Positions 37,380-50,434 of a stretch of 64,000 bases of DNA are shown here, piece after piece. The DNA lies in contig CM060181.1 of NCBI GenBank assembly GCA_030549775.1, forward strand, positions 35,682,563 through 35,746,562. Reading direction: 5' to 3'. Origin of the DNA: Tamarix chinensis (lineage: Eukaryota > Streptophyta > Magnoliopsida > Caryophyllales > Tamaricaceae). The notes beneath the pieces were generated by a model that was given only the letters and a program-made list of their open reading frames with translations, did no database searches and was not told the DNA's origin. Made by a program: the position numbers and the translations under genes. Position 1 is the stretch's first letter. Each line of letters begins with the position of its first letter.

Positions 37380-39130
37380 TAAGGTATCTGACCAGTTATT
37401 TATCAAACACTAACTCTTCCATGCACATCCAAATACTTAAAATGTATTCACAAACCATAGCTAGAGATATGCAAGTATGATGTGAATTCAATAAATATTT
37501 CAAGCCCCTAAGTTCTCAAAATAGACAACTTTCCATCCTAATTTATGTTGGGGTAGTAAAACACACAACGAAAAGAAGTTATATTTAAGAAAATAAAAAC
37601 TCAATTTTACATGGTTCAATGATTAGTCTATACCATCTATGTAGCTAGAAATTTTATTGAACTCTCCATGTGATATAACTAATGAAGTTTTCTTCTTCTT
37701 AGTCTTAACCTTAAATACTATTTGCTCATTTTCAAATCATGAGTTGTTTTGAAACTAAGAATTTGTTTTGGATTTTTTAATAAAAGAGTTAAAACCTATT
37801 TTTTACTTTTTATCTCTATGTTTTATTATATACACATTAATTAATTTGTTACTTTCTACTGAAGAGTATCATTATAATATTGAGGTTACTTTTATAAGCT
37901 CCATAAAATATTCATTTAATGTTAAAATGAAAATATTCATTTAATGTTAAAATGACTTTCTTTAATAAATGAATGGAGTAAAACAAAGTCTTACTAGATC
38001 AATTTTCCATTATTTAGAGTTACTTAAAAGAAGTGATTATCCAAACTAACTATTTTTTTTTGAATAATTTATAAGCCAAAACTTGTAAAAATATTATATT
38101 TATTTTTTAAATTAGTTACAAAAAACTACTAAGCAAGAAATAAATGCCTCAAAGATACACCTTGAAACATGGTCGTGTCATAGACAACGTCTTAGGTGTA
38201 TTTCACTTGAAGGAAACAAAATCTCCCAAACCTAAAATACATTTCTACGTTGTGTGTGTTCCTCTATGTAACAAACTCTGAACTACATATGGCCAGTGTT
38301 GTATAGGTATAAGAACAGAGATGGAGCAAAATAAAATAATAAAAAAATTTAAATTATGAATTACATTTGTGCATATTTTAGAAAAACGAGAAAGCATAAA
38401 CATAAATGGAGAAATATATTTTGGATGAAGATGACAAGTTAAACGGAAATTCTATACATTAGTACTCATGACTATATTTTTTGAATTTTTTTTCCACGTT
38501 CTATTTTGTCGAGGATTATTCGATGAGAATTTATTACATGGATCGAGTGTATCTAAAATTAGGTGGATCACTTGTATATTTAGTACAATTATAATGTATT
38601 TTTAGTATATTTTATTGTACTTTTATAATAATATATTAAAAATATATTATAATTGTATTAAATGTATAACTAGGCGTGCCTAATTTTGGATGTATCAAGT
38701 TTACCTAATAATTTGTACTATTCAACACATTCTTTCACCTACGAGTTCCTCCAAACTCTTTTGTACCATTATTATTTTATTAGATGCACAATACACCAAC
38801 TTATTCACAAGTTGTTGTTTATATCATTGTTATTTATTTCAATTTTTTATCATATTATATTTAATTGTACAAGAAATTAGGATATATAAAAAAAATAGTA
38901 TAAGTATACAAAAGAATAATTCTTCAATCGTGATAATATATTTTTAAAGTATGTTTATTTTATTTATTTTACTTATGAATTAGTAAGCTAAAAAATCATT
39001 ACTTTTCTTATAGATCTCATAGACTTCATGTTGATGATTCAGTTGCTTAATTTTGTATAGTAAAACAAAATAAAAGGAAAAAAAATCATATTCTTTTTTT
39101 TATAAATAAAAATAAAAATAAAGCATGATC
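37380..39130. other. AT-rich intergenic DNA
   Basis: No gene was found. A perfect short tandem duplication of about 26 bases (aaaatattcatttaatg...) lies near 37908-37960. Confidence 0.5.
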
Positions 39131-39134
39131 AACT

Positions 39135-40580
39135 GTAGGTGGCAATCAAGTCGGATTATAGCAGGTTGAGTCGTTTTTGGGTTGGGTTGTTTGCGGGTTA
39201 TTCTCCTTTACGGGTCGATTGTGGGTTGGGTCGGATTATTTCAGGTTTGGATCATTTTGGGTCGCCTTATTGTTGGGGTCGGGTCAGGTTCGGGTTTGAG
39301 TCATTTCAAGTCCAGGTTGTATCGGGTTAATTTAGCGGGTCGGGTCGGGTTTAGGTTTGGGTTGTTTCAGGTCTGAGTATGGATTATTTTGGGTTAGCTT
39401 GTCGGGTTAGGTTGGATACATGGATGTAAAAAAGGTAGATTACATGTGAAATACGATGGGCTTTATCCGTTAGATACTTAAACAAATATGGATAAATGAA
39501 TATGGATGATAGAAAAAATACCCATTGGACACGGGTATGAGTTATTCATATCTATACCCATACTCATACCTGTATCCATATAGATACCCATTTATCCGAT
39601 ATATAATTACCTTTTTATCCTAAATTTTAAAATAAATATAGTATAAATTATGATTAAAATTGTTATTTGACTTAACTCTAAATGGATTTATCCTCTGAAT
39701 AATATCTGTTAATGGGTAAATGGATTATTCATCGGGTAACAGATATCTAATGAATACGGATATGGATGTATAAGTGGATACCCGTTTGGGTATGGGTACA
39801 AATTTGAGTACGGGTATGTGTATGGATATAGGTATGGGCGTACCCGCCCTAAACCCACCCTATTTATATCCTTATCGGGTCAGGAATGGGCCGAGAAATC
39901 ACCTATTTTGGCAATTTCTTGTTCGAGTTAATTTAACAGGTCAGCTTTGTGTTAACTTGACGGATCAAATATTTAATGTTTTGACGGGTCGAGTTGGATT
40001 CGGGTTGAGCTAGTCCTAGATTAAATCACTTTAAATTTAAGTCGAATCGGACATTGGCCACAAAAATTAATTTAAATCATTAACCTCATAAGCGAGCATT
40101 AAGTTTAACTTCATGTAAGCATGCAATTAATAATGTGTTATTAATTACTATTTATTTATTATTATAACTTTATAATGTTGTGTTTTTATGCAAAAAAAAA
40201 TCGGTAAAATTAGAATATCATTGGTGAATAAGTAAATTCATAATAAAAATAAGAAAAAATAAATAAATTTTAAATAATAATATATCTTTAAAAGTTTTAA
40301 ATAAATAATAAGATATGTGTATTTTTTTATTATCATAACTGATTAATATTGAATTCGGTTTTGTTGAGCCAAGTCGGGTCAGGATAGGGTGATAGTAGGT
40401 CGGGTTGGTAGTGAGTCGGGTTGATATCGAATTACCGATTGAATTCAGGTCGAGTTTGGATCGAGTATGGTTTTTTATATTCAGGTTAGCATCGGGTTGG
40501 ATCATTTTTCAAGTCTGGTCAGATTGATAAATTTATCGAGTCATGTAGGGTCAGATTTTGTACGGGTTGGGTCAACTTTT
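39135..40580 (+). repeat. GGGTCGGGTT-rich dispersed repeat with an inserted GGATACCC-rich segment
   Basis: 39135-39420 and 39880-40580 are dominated by variants of gggtcgggt and ggttgggtc on the + strand. The segment 39420-39880 instead has tacccat/atgggta words in both orientations (hairpin potential). The left edge, TAGGTGGCAATC, resembles the start of small plant DNA elements; no matching right end or target duplication was found. Confidence 0.5.
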
Positions 40581-41357
40581 TCCAATTCTCTGACTTGCAT
40601 AGGAATGTGTTTAAATTAAATTTGTATGGTATTTTCATTTTTTCCCCCATTTAAACCATTCACTTATAAATAAAGATGCAATCAACTAAAGATAAGAAAT
40701 TTGTATCTTATTAGGCAGTTTTGTATAAAGGTACCAACCAAAGAGGTAATTTGACATTTCAGAGCTTTTGAGAAATTTATTTTGAGAGGTGTCACAAGCT
40801 TGTAATTCAGTTGTTATGTTTCCGATCTCATACAACTTTCTTAAGAACCACAGTTTAAAATTGGTTGTTTTCTCAGGGTTTAGACCGTCACTGAAAAACT
40901 AGCTTTTGAGAAGAATTATATGAGGGGTGGCTTTGGCTCACTCTGTTCCAAAGTGGTGGAAATTTATCTGGGCTTCGACTACATGTAGTAAATGATTAGG
41001 CTGTTCATGGGGTGATTGGGATAGAAATAATTCTTTTATGTATTTTAAATTAATTATTTAATATTAATATAAATATTTTAAATAAAATATTTATTTTAAA
41101 TTAAATTAAGATCTAAAATATATATCTATTTAAAAAATAAATATTTGTCTGAATTTTATTTTATTTTAATTATATTATATAAAATATAAATACATTTTTA
41201 CATCTGTTATTCCGTACCAAATGAGCACCGAGCCTTTTTGTAATTATTGACCTCTCGTTGGCGAATTGAAGATCTATATACATAATAACAGTCCAGGCCA
41301 CTTGTGGTCACCTTTTTGTAGATGTCTCGACTACATGTACAGATGTACTATACTTAT

Positions 41358-42024
41358 TAGAGTTGTTGATGTTATTCGATATCTGCTTATTTGATCCAAT
41401 ATCCGAAGTGATTCGATTCAAAAAAGTAAATAACTGATCCGATTTTTTTTCAAATCTAATATCCGATCTGGTCAATGAAAAGTCAAACAAATCAAATATC
41501 TGATCCGACAAATATAAATAATATCATATTTGAAGAAAAATATTTATAAGTTTTTTATAATTTTTTATTTTATATATAATTTTATATAAATAAATTTAGA
41601 TGTGTGTGTGTATAATTTTTACTTACTTTATTTATTATTCTAGAAAAAATTTAATTTAGTTGAAATTATATTTTTAATATAATCCCTTTTTATATATTTA
41701 TATAAAAAAATATTTTGCATACCAATAGACTCCACCTACTCTTCCTTATTTTAATTTTAACATCGGATATTTGTTGAACAAGTAAGATATTTACTCAACA
41801 AATCAGATAATATCAAATATATTTGTAATTTTTGTTGTATTTAAAATTTTATTTGGATAATATTAGTTATATTTGATATCCGATCTAAAAATTTGAATAT
41901 TCGATTTTTCGGATATCTGAAGTTTTAAATCAAATATCAAATATCATTTTCAAATATATGAAATTTTAGATATCCGATAATTAAATATTCAAAATATCGG
42001 GTATTTGAACCGTGAATAGCCCTA
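41358..42024. mobile_element. hAT-type miniature element, copy 3
   Basis: Ends are TAGAGTTGTTGATG and CGTGAATAGCCCTA, with an 8-base duplication atacttat (41350-41357) and atacttac (42025-42032), 7 of 8 matching. It is 667 bp with GATATCCGAT-type words at both ends and no ORF. It is uninterrupted and serves as the reference for the split copy 4. Confidence 0.88.
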
Positions 42025-44133
42025 ATACTTACTATTCTTTTTCTATGTAACCCTAATGAAGATGTGGGATTTAGAATGCTTTGCGTGGCTTATTAATCAT
42101 TTTCTAGCCATCAAATTATCAATTATTTATTGAGAAGAATTTTATTTTCCACTTGATACGTACACTTATTCTTAATTCTATTTTAAATTATCTTAATTTA
42201 TTTTCTACTTTTTCTAATAATTTTATATTTGCTATGTTTAAGACAGATTGAAAAATGGAGACAATTTAAGGAGTAAAAATTATCAAGATGAAAGCATGAA
42301 GATTTAATATTATTAGTATTGACTTTTATAATTATAGGTATAATAGGGGTTATGGGATCATAGATAAGTTAGATCTAATAACTAACCTATTTTTTTTATC
42401 ATTTTTGGATATTAATAGTATTTTTGTGTGTGCATAAGTGGCGATGATAATAATGTTTTTAAAACCGTTAATATTAGTCTTAGGTATAACATCATTGAAC
42501 CCATCCTCTCATCCTTAGGGGCTCTAACGTATAACCCAACTGCTTCCTTTAAGACAAAATGAAAATATAATCTATTTCACAGAAACTGTTTTAAAACTCG
42601 AACCATTGATTGACTAGTTTAACTCATCCCAATCCATGGCCAATGCCCATTTTTCCTCTTCTCAGTCCTAGCTTGGCCTTAACTACGTCTGACCCACTTG
42701 TGTCCATACCCCTAACACTAATCATCTTCACTTGTCCATATATGTTCTCTTCATCTAATGGCACTCATACTTATTCATTTTCGATAATCCTTCATCTATA
42801 CCTCTTTACCTTCACTTATTTTTGAAAATAAAAATTGGAGAAATTAATTTATTCCCTTCCCAAAATCCGATGCCATTAATCTCCTTTTTATAGTTATTTT
42901 CTTTAGGCTTCCCCTTTCCCTTTTTAATGAGCGGTTCAACCCTAAGAAACTTATTTATATCTCTGTATGATATGTGTTGTGATTTTTGATGATATAAAAT
43001 TGGAGGCGAAGCCATTTTTCTACTAAAGTGTCGATTATGACGATAGGCATGGAGATTACTTCGGATTTGGAGATAACGATCACGTTCTTGCAGCCCCATT
43101 TGATGAATCGATTATGATTCTCCTAGTTGGGTTCAATTCAATTCACCACTACTTTTGTAGCCATCGTGTGGAGTATTGAAATAATCAGGCTCAAATGTAA
43201 AATTTTAAGAGATTTTTTAGGCTATATTTTTAGGATATTTTTTTCGTTTTTAGTCTATGTTAGCTCAAATATATATGATGTCAGTGAAACCACATGCAAT
43301 GTGATTTGGAGATCGGTCACACTGTATCACATAACTATAACGATAAAATAGTATGGGATTTTTTATTTTGATTTTCATTCATTTTAATCCTAAAATAGTA
43401 TTAAAATATACAATCTCATTAATTTATAACCCACTAAATTTATCTAACAAATTATTGTATATTTTCTTTTACATTATTCCTTTTTCCTACAAATTTTTTG
43501 TCTTTCCTTTAAAGTTGTACATGTCCATAGAGATCTATGAATCCATTTTTTTTTTTTAGGATATTGCTAGAGCTTGTGCGTCGTGAGCTTGTTTGTGTAT
43601 CTCAAATGTTTGGAGAGCCTCATTATTTGGCCATTGTAAATAGTATAAGTGTTGGATTTTTATATTTTGGATTTTTTGGATTCTTTATATAGTACCAATC
43701 TCTAGAATTCATGTGTCTATATCTCCAAATATATGAAGAGTTAACTTCTTCTGTTTAAGGTTTAAGAAGAGCATGACCTTTGAATAACATTATTATTGAA
43801 CATGAAACTTTTGGTTCAAATTATAAAGGGACATGTATTTTATTCAAAGATGATATAAATTGGATAGATTTTATTTCAAAGTTTGATCAGTTATTGGATT
43901 TGGATGGTTTTGTCTAAATATGTTGGTGCAAGAGCATCTCCATCTCATTCTTCTAAAGTTGAAGGCCAAGAGTTAACATATTTGAAGCTAGTACCAGTTG
44001 TTTTGGAAAATCTTAAACACCTTCATAATAATACTAATAATATTTCATTAAGTGATTCTTATAGGTATTATATATGTTTGAAAGAAGATGACTTTACCAA
44101 TGATATCTAATGTGAAAGATAATAGCAATGTAA
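42025..44133. other. Intergenic DNA with unassigned short open frames
   Basis: A 95-codon minus-strand frame (42812-43099, starting MGLQERDRYLQIRSNLHAY) matches no family I recognise. A + frame at 43883-44110 is likewise unassigned. Confidence 0.35.
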
Positions 44134-44520
44134 GAATTATAAAGTTGCACGGGAGACAAAGTTACGAGACATGAAGCTTGATTATTGATTATTTCATGTA
44201 TTATCATAATTAGGTTTGATGCAGCTTTAATATTTTATATAAGCTTTGTAATATCTTGGCATTGTAATTGTAACTCATTATGTATATTATATGGACATGT
44301 GTTAGTTTAACTCTTGTATAATTAGACTGGTAGTTGATTTGGGTTTAATTAAGGAGAGTTGAGCTCAGCCTATTACCATTTGTGTGTATATATATATATG
44401 CTTGTACGTTTAATGAAGGAAGAATGAAGAATGTAATCGAGCACTTAATGAATAAAAGATCAAGAGTCGAAACTTTTGCTTTCTTCTTCCTATTTTTCTC
44501 TCAAGTAAGGAGTAAATCTT
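44134..44520 (+). mobile_element. Possible solo LTR or LTR fragment
   Basis: A promoter-like run (gtgtatatatatatatgc near 44383), a leader-like GA-rich part and a final ctttcttcttcctatttttctctca resemble U3-R-U5 of a copia-type LTR. No clean TG...CA ends or target duplication could be set, so this rests on composition only. Confidence 0.3.
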
Positions 44521-44809
44521 AAAAATAATTCTCTAAATAAATTAGATATTTCTCTTTAAGAGTGATTTTGATCTTAGAGTAGATCAAAACACATACATTT
44601 GAACCTATTTTATAATCGTTCAACTTAAGTCCTTCTTTATTTAAGTGGATTTTGTTGAATTTCAATCTAAATTTAAATATTATATAATTGTAAAGATAAT
44701 TATTAATATCTTACACATCATGTGCATAAAGCTTTCTTCTAAAAAAATAGATAATAATTGATGTTAGCAAGCATTTAGACTTGTGAAATTTAGTCACTCT
44801 AAACCAATG

Positions 44810-45130
44810 TTTTCAAGCACGGCTACAGAAATCATTATCGGTTACTTTATTGAAAAGGATTGATCCACCTGGGCATCGCCACAAGATTGCTGACTCGGCC
44901 ATTATTCATCGATGACGAAGACAGATGGATGATCGGGTCAATCCGAGAAAACTGGCGAACCTTCCGTCGCGATTCACGGCCTTTCTTTACCGTCCATACG
45001 GAATCATACGTGTAAACCTGATCCAGTCGAGTGCCGCTCTAGTCAGCTCCGTTGGTCCGCACCCGCCACCTCCAAAGAAGTCAAGCCATCTTCAATATTC
45101 GACTCTGAAAGCTTGGAAGTCATAATTTCT
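44810..45130 (+). other. GC-richer island, unassigned
   Basis: It stands out from its AT-rich surroundings. A 66-codon frame (44925-45125, MDDRVNPRKLANLPSR...) and an adjacent frame reading IDPPGHRHKIADSAIIHR are open but match no family I recognise. It may be an old gene fragment. Confidence 0.3.
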
Positions 45131-45450
45131 TCGTCACATTTGTCTAAAGAAGAAGAAGGACGTGACCAATTATATGCTTTTAAAGGATTTGATCACCACC
45201 GCGTTGTTGAGTAATAGGAAATTTTTTGTAATAAAACAAAAAAAAGAAACATGAATTTACCGCGAGCACGTGACTTACAGCTGACAGGTCACGACTAATC
45301 CCCAATTGCCAAAAAAAAAAGGATTAGACTACTTCAACTAATTTTTTCCTCCTTTATGACTTATGAGTAATGAGTTTATTAACATTGGAGGAAGGTTACC
45401 TGAGTCAGTAAGACTATACCCTACATTCTACCAAAGGATAAAAATATCTC

Positions 45451-45704
45451 TTGCACCAAAAGGCGAAATTTCTCGCCCCCAGGGCCTCCAACCTGCCTGC
45501 TCGACGGCCTTGGTTGAAAAAAGGTAAATCACGGTGACCCAACGGTTAAGAACATAGCGATCCAGTGTTCATAGTGCCCACAAGGAGCCACCCCCACATT
45601 GGAGGGTTGAAACTCCCACGCTGCGGCTGCTATGAAATTCGAATCTAGGACCTTTTGCACCAACTTACCATGCCTCAACCGTTAGGCTACGCCCGTGCGG
45701 GCGG
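45451..45704 (-). mobile_element. tRNA-derived SINE
   Basis: On the minus strand the head carries an A-box-like TAGCCTAACGGTTGAGG and, about 50 bases on, a B-box-like AGATTCGAATTTC, the Pol III promoter layout of tRNA-derived SINEs. A perfect 12-base target duplication, taaaaatatctc, flanks it at 45439-45450 and 45705-45716. It is 254 bp, does not end in poly(A), and finishes TTTTGGTGCAA. Confidence 0.92.
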
Positions 45705-45860
45705 TAAAAATATCTCATTCTATTATTTGCAGGCACTATCCCAATACCGTATAGGCTTAGAGCAACGAAAGCATGCGCCCACACAACAAAGAGGGATCCA
45801 TGCTGCCTCCCTATACTCCCCTCTCGGATTTGCATTAAAATGCAAAAAAATAGCAAATTA

Positions 45861-47459
45861 GGTGTTATTTGATATTACTTATTTTTAATAACTACTTTTA
45901 GATAAAAACTACTTTTATAAATCTACTTTTATAAGTAAAATGTATGTTTATTTTTACTTTTATTATATAAGTGATTAATGCTAAAAAAACTACTTATTGT
46001 ACCTTATTAGTATTTGATTTTCATTTTTCTACAAAATCAATTTTCTTTTCCATCTTTAGTTTTTATCTTCCTATATATATCTTTTAGTAATAATTACTAT
46101 ATAAATTATTTAATATTAAATATTAAAAAACATATGAAACATTAACAAGTATAAAAAAATATAAAGATATTACAAAGTACTAAAAATTATAAACTTATTA
46201 AAAAAAATTATGAACAACCACTAAACAAACTTTATAAAATTCACAAACATCTAAAACTCAAATACTGACAAAGATCAAAGTTTATATTATGCAATAAACA
46301 TTCTTAAATTTATAATAAGCATCATAAAATCAAATATAATTATTTTACACTTTAATTAGATCCATAATCCTAAGCAGTAGTTAGCTAGCCATAAATATAA
46401 TTAGAAACGTTGGTTAAGCTAACTAAAAGCACACTACACTACTATCTATCTATCACTGAGCTAACACTGCCCGATCTAGCTAATGCATCTGACATTGACA
46501 GACAACTTAATTCTTAACTGTCCTGGCCTTAGTTCGCCTTTCCTACGTACATCTAATATTATAATACATCACTAGCTCGCTACAGAGTAGATATGTCATC
46601 AATGGAAATACAACACACACGGAGAGCATGAATCCAAAAAAAAAAAAGAAGAAAACACCACCTGTATCTAAATTTCATAAGACTTGGGCCAAACATGAAC
46701 TTTAGGGGAATCGTAAGCTGACCTCCTCTTCCTACCGCCACATTCGGAATTGAAGTAGACAGAGTTCCAAATCTCCATGAAGGCTCGAATTATAATCCTA
46801 TGAAGACAGGGAGAATTAAGGTGAAGGAAGCAATTCAACATCTCCTTCAACTCGTCTTTTGAATAAATCCCATTCTCGACTATCATTTGAAGCATCGACT
46901 GCCTGGAATCTAAGTACGGGTCGTCGGAATCCTTCTCCACCGCCACAGACTTCCCAGCTCTGACCCGCCACCCGAACCCATCTACGACCACTGCTAGCGT
47001 GGTGGACAATGAGTACGCCGTGTTGGTGTAGGTGGTGGTGCTGGTGTTGGTATAGTAGTCTACGTAGGGAGAGAAGGTGGAGTTGGACGTGGAGCGGGAG
47101 GCGGAGGAGGAAGACAAGTTCGAGAGGTTGAAATGGTTTTGATATTTTGGATTTGGATTTGGGTTTGGTTTTGATATCCCAGCGCTATCAAGCTCCCCTC
47201 TCTAAGGCGTGTATTTATTTTAAACAAAAATTTTAGTAAACATGTACCGTACCACACTTGCTACAAAAGTAATTTTAGTTAAGTAGTAAAAGTAGATTAA
47301 ATCTACTTATTAATTTTAGCTTATAAAAAGTAGTTTTAAGAAATTAATTTTAAAAATAACTTTTATAAAGTGAAGCCAAACAGTAATAATTAATCTAAAA
47401 TAACTTTTTATAATTAATTATACAAAAAACTACTTTTGTAAGTTAAAACAAACAGGCTC
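45861..47459. mobile_element. Candidate PIF/Harbinger-type non-autonomous element carrying an OFP gene fragment
   Basis: The left end GGTGTTATTTGATATTACTTA and the inverse of the right end, GAGCCTGTTTGTTTTAACTTA, are imperfect TIRs. Both are followed by AACTACTTTT words in mirrored orientation. TTA stands directly outside each end (45858-45860 and 47460-47462), the duplication expected of Harbinger elements. The interior holds the 5'-truncated OVATE gene. The alternative is two separate small elements flanking a gene remnant. Confidence 0.5.
46668..47201 (-). pseudogene. OVATE family protein (OFP) gene, 5'-truncated
   Basis: The frame is open from just after a stop at 47204-47202 to TAA at 46670-46668. 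It translates to SKPNPNPNPKYQNHFNLSNL, a Ser/Thr-rich linker, and the OVATE domain (SVAVEKDSDDPYLDSRQSML, then IYSKDELKEMLNCFLHLNSP and IIIRAFMEIWNSVYF). OFPs are plant transcriptional repressors, usually intronless. No ATG precedes the domain except Met inside it, and the N-terminal part normal for the family is missing where AT-rich element sequence begins. The coding part otherwise has no stop, so truncation may be recent or the start may lie in an unrecognised upstream exon. Confidence 0.8.
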
Positions 47460-47889
47460 TTAGTGTGACCTCCTACGGTCCTACTCATATCTCAAACAAA
47501 CATCCCCATATTACAACCAAGCTACAAATTGTTTACGTCCTCGTCATTCTCATCTTAGCCAATTGATTTTGATGCCATTACTACCTTTATTTTTAAATAA
47601 CTATGGCTTTAGGATTTTTCTTTACACTTGCTAAAAAATTATTTACTCTTAATTACTTCACTTCTAATTATTAGCTTAAAATGTTCTCTTCAATTTCTCC
47701 TCATACTTTTTTTTAGAGTTTGCTTGGTTCATGGAAAAAATTAAAAAAAGGGAAAAAATTTGCCGGAAAATATTTTTAGTATGTTTGGTTACCTAGAAAG
47801 AAAATAGAGAGAAACATAAAAGAGAAAGATATACTAATCTATTTTCCTAATATTTATCGAAGAAAAGAAAAGAAAATCGGAGAGATTTG

Positions 47890-48195
47890 TTTTCGCCCAA
47901 ACTCCCACCTCCTCCATTGACCGATGAACCTAAACTTCTGCACCTCCTCCATCGACCAACAAACCTCAATTTCCTTCTCCATCATCAACGACTTCCTTCT
48001 CACTCTTCTCCATCAACAAATGCCTCATCCATTGACATCTCCACCTCCATCGACGTTTTCTTCCTCCATCGAACCTCCCTTCTAGCCACCTCGACCACAA
48101 CTTTCTCCATCAACCACTCTTCCTCCATCGACCGCTCCACCTTCATCAACATTTTATTCCTCCATCGAACCTTATTCTATCTCCTCGATCTATCT
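47890..48195 (+). repeat. Degenerate TCCATCGACC-type repeat
   Basis: Words such as cctccatcgac and tccatcaac recur irregularly; an open frame across them is low-complexity (Ser/Thr/Pro/His). Confidence 0.5.
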
Positions 48196-48832
48196 GAGTA
48201 GTGAGCGTGCGTAGTGAAGAAACACTAGTATTTGCTATTGTTTCTTCAGTTTGTGGCTACAAATTGGTTGCTAAGAGGTTATTCTTCTTACTCTGATTCG
48301 ATTTCTGTACTTCGGTGAATCCCTTTTCAATGTATCTCTTGATTATTATTGATATAATTCAGTTTAATGGGTATGATTTGATTTTTGTACTTCTGTGAAG
48401 CCCTTTCCAATTATTTCTTGATTACTGTTGAAATGATTCAGTTTAATGGTTATGATTTGATTTCTATACTTCTGTGAAGACCTTTCCAATTTATCTCTTG
48501 ATTATTGTTGATATGATTTAGTTTAATAGATTTTTTTCCTTTGTATTACATGTTAATATACATTTAAAAGCTTTTTGTTCTCTTGATTATTGTTGATTAT
48601 TGTTGGCTGTAGAGGGTTCATGTGTTGTTACTATGGTGGTGTTGTGGGTAATAAAGAAAGAAAGAATTTGATTAAATAAGACAATACTTTCTCTCCCTTG
48701 CTTGATAGATACCGGGATAGGGACTGAATTTAGCATAGGATGATTAAACAGGTCAAATTACCTCAAACCTAATTAGATTAGGCTGCCATCCAACAATCCT
48801 AAAATTTCTAAGCTGCTGAAATATAACTCGGT

Positions 48833-48855
48833 ACACACACACACACACACACACA
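48833..48855. repeat. (AC)n microsatellite
   Basis: About 11 AC units inside the PIF/Harbinger element. Confidence 0.9.
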
Positions 48856-50434
48856 TCATTAATATTCATTTGTTTCATCCTTTGAAAAGGTATTTGCTAC
48901 ATATTGATTATCATCATTTTACTGATGTCTTCATCCATCGAACCTGTCTTCTATCCCCATCAATAGTTCTTCTCCTTGATTTTCCTCCTACCATGGCTCC
49001 TCCAGGGCACAACATTCATAGTGATTGGCAGTCTGGTTCCAACTCCAAGCTCCCTATTAGTAAGCCTCTATCTCAACCAAGTCGTAGCCTATCGGATTGA
49101 TTTGAATAGGTAAGTCACTTCTTGGTTACGATTGGTTGTCCGTTGCATAGCCTAGAGGTGTGAGATTTCTATGAAATTTCATGATCTTTCTATTGAGGAA
49201 GTTGACTATGACATATGTATTATTACACTGTGAGGAACTGAGTGATTGAAGTATATGTCTATGTCTTTATTTATGTAGTAGAGATACTATATAAGGGAAA
49301 CATTATTTTTTTTATTCCATTATTTCTATTGTTATTTCTCATGAATTTATGATTAGTATTGGGTTACCCAATAAAATTTTCCTCTAAGGTGAAAATGAGG
49401 GATTTTCAAAAATTCTGAGGTGAAAATAGGGCTATCTTAACCTATGAGCATTGAAGAAACATCAAATGCTAGATGTATTTGACATATGTGGTAGTGGCTC
49501 TCAGCATTGTGGCTTGACTTTTTCCTATTCTACTTATCAGATTATTATGGAATTGGGCATTTTTTGTGGGCTTTGGTAAATAATACATTAACTTCAGTTT
49601 CGTTTCAGCTTTTTTGTTAATTTGCTCTTCAATTTTGTCCCCTTTTTCCTTCTTTTGTGTGTGGTTGTATATGTATGTGCGTGTATCGTGGGAGTGTCCA
49701 ATAAGCAAACTCTAAAATTTACTAGATATCCTTGGTATCTCCATATGATTAGTGTCAAGGTGGAACGGAGCTAATTATGATAACTCCTAGAAACTAAAGC
49801 TCGTAATACCCATTTTTACCCTGACCTTTACAATTTCTAACATTTTAGATGAAACCCCTGTCATCAACCTTTTAAGTTGGGCAGGTACAATAAATTTTTG
49901 GCTATATAAATAAAATGCGGGTTGTCTTGCTGGGCAACGTAGAATCTATCCATGTGTTTTCTGAAATTCCAATTCCATAGCTGACTGATTATATCCATTC
50001 AGCTATTCATAAATATCTTCACATAGTACCCTCCCTTACTTGACACGAGTTATAAGTAATTAATATTTCCATTCTAATATATATATGCTACCAAAGATAA
50101 TTTGTATGTTAATATATATAACGCCTATTATATTTAATAAATAGCTAAATAATCTAGCTTGCCCTAGCTAAGCCACAAATCTATATATCTTTGCCTTCCA
50201 GACACGTTTAAGTAGCCTTTTGAAGGAAGTACCTAAATTTTTAGAATGTAGCGTGAAGTTTTCTGATCTACTTGTAGCTCATTTATGCAAAATAATTGGA
50301 GCAGAGTTGGTATATGTTGTACGACAAACACACTTTGAAGTAGATGTAATTTAGAAAGCAAGAAGCTATCCATGAGAGAGAGTATTTCACATGTTCGACC
50401 ATTTCAACTTTTAAAGAAGCTTATTTGCAGCATA

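Noticed and set aside
43127..43559. Two hydrophobic open frames that might be small membrane proteins
   Set aside because: Composition follows the local AT-rich, T-rich DNA; no start context, no family resemblance.
45455..45710. Possible functional tRNA gene (A- and B-box-like sequences)
   Set aside because: No cloverleaf could be drawn; flanking target duplications and length show a SINE.
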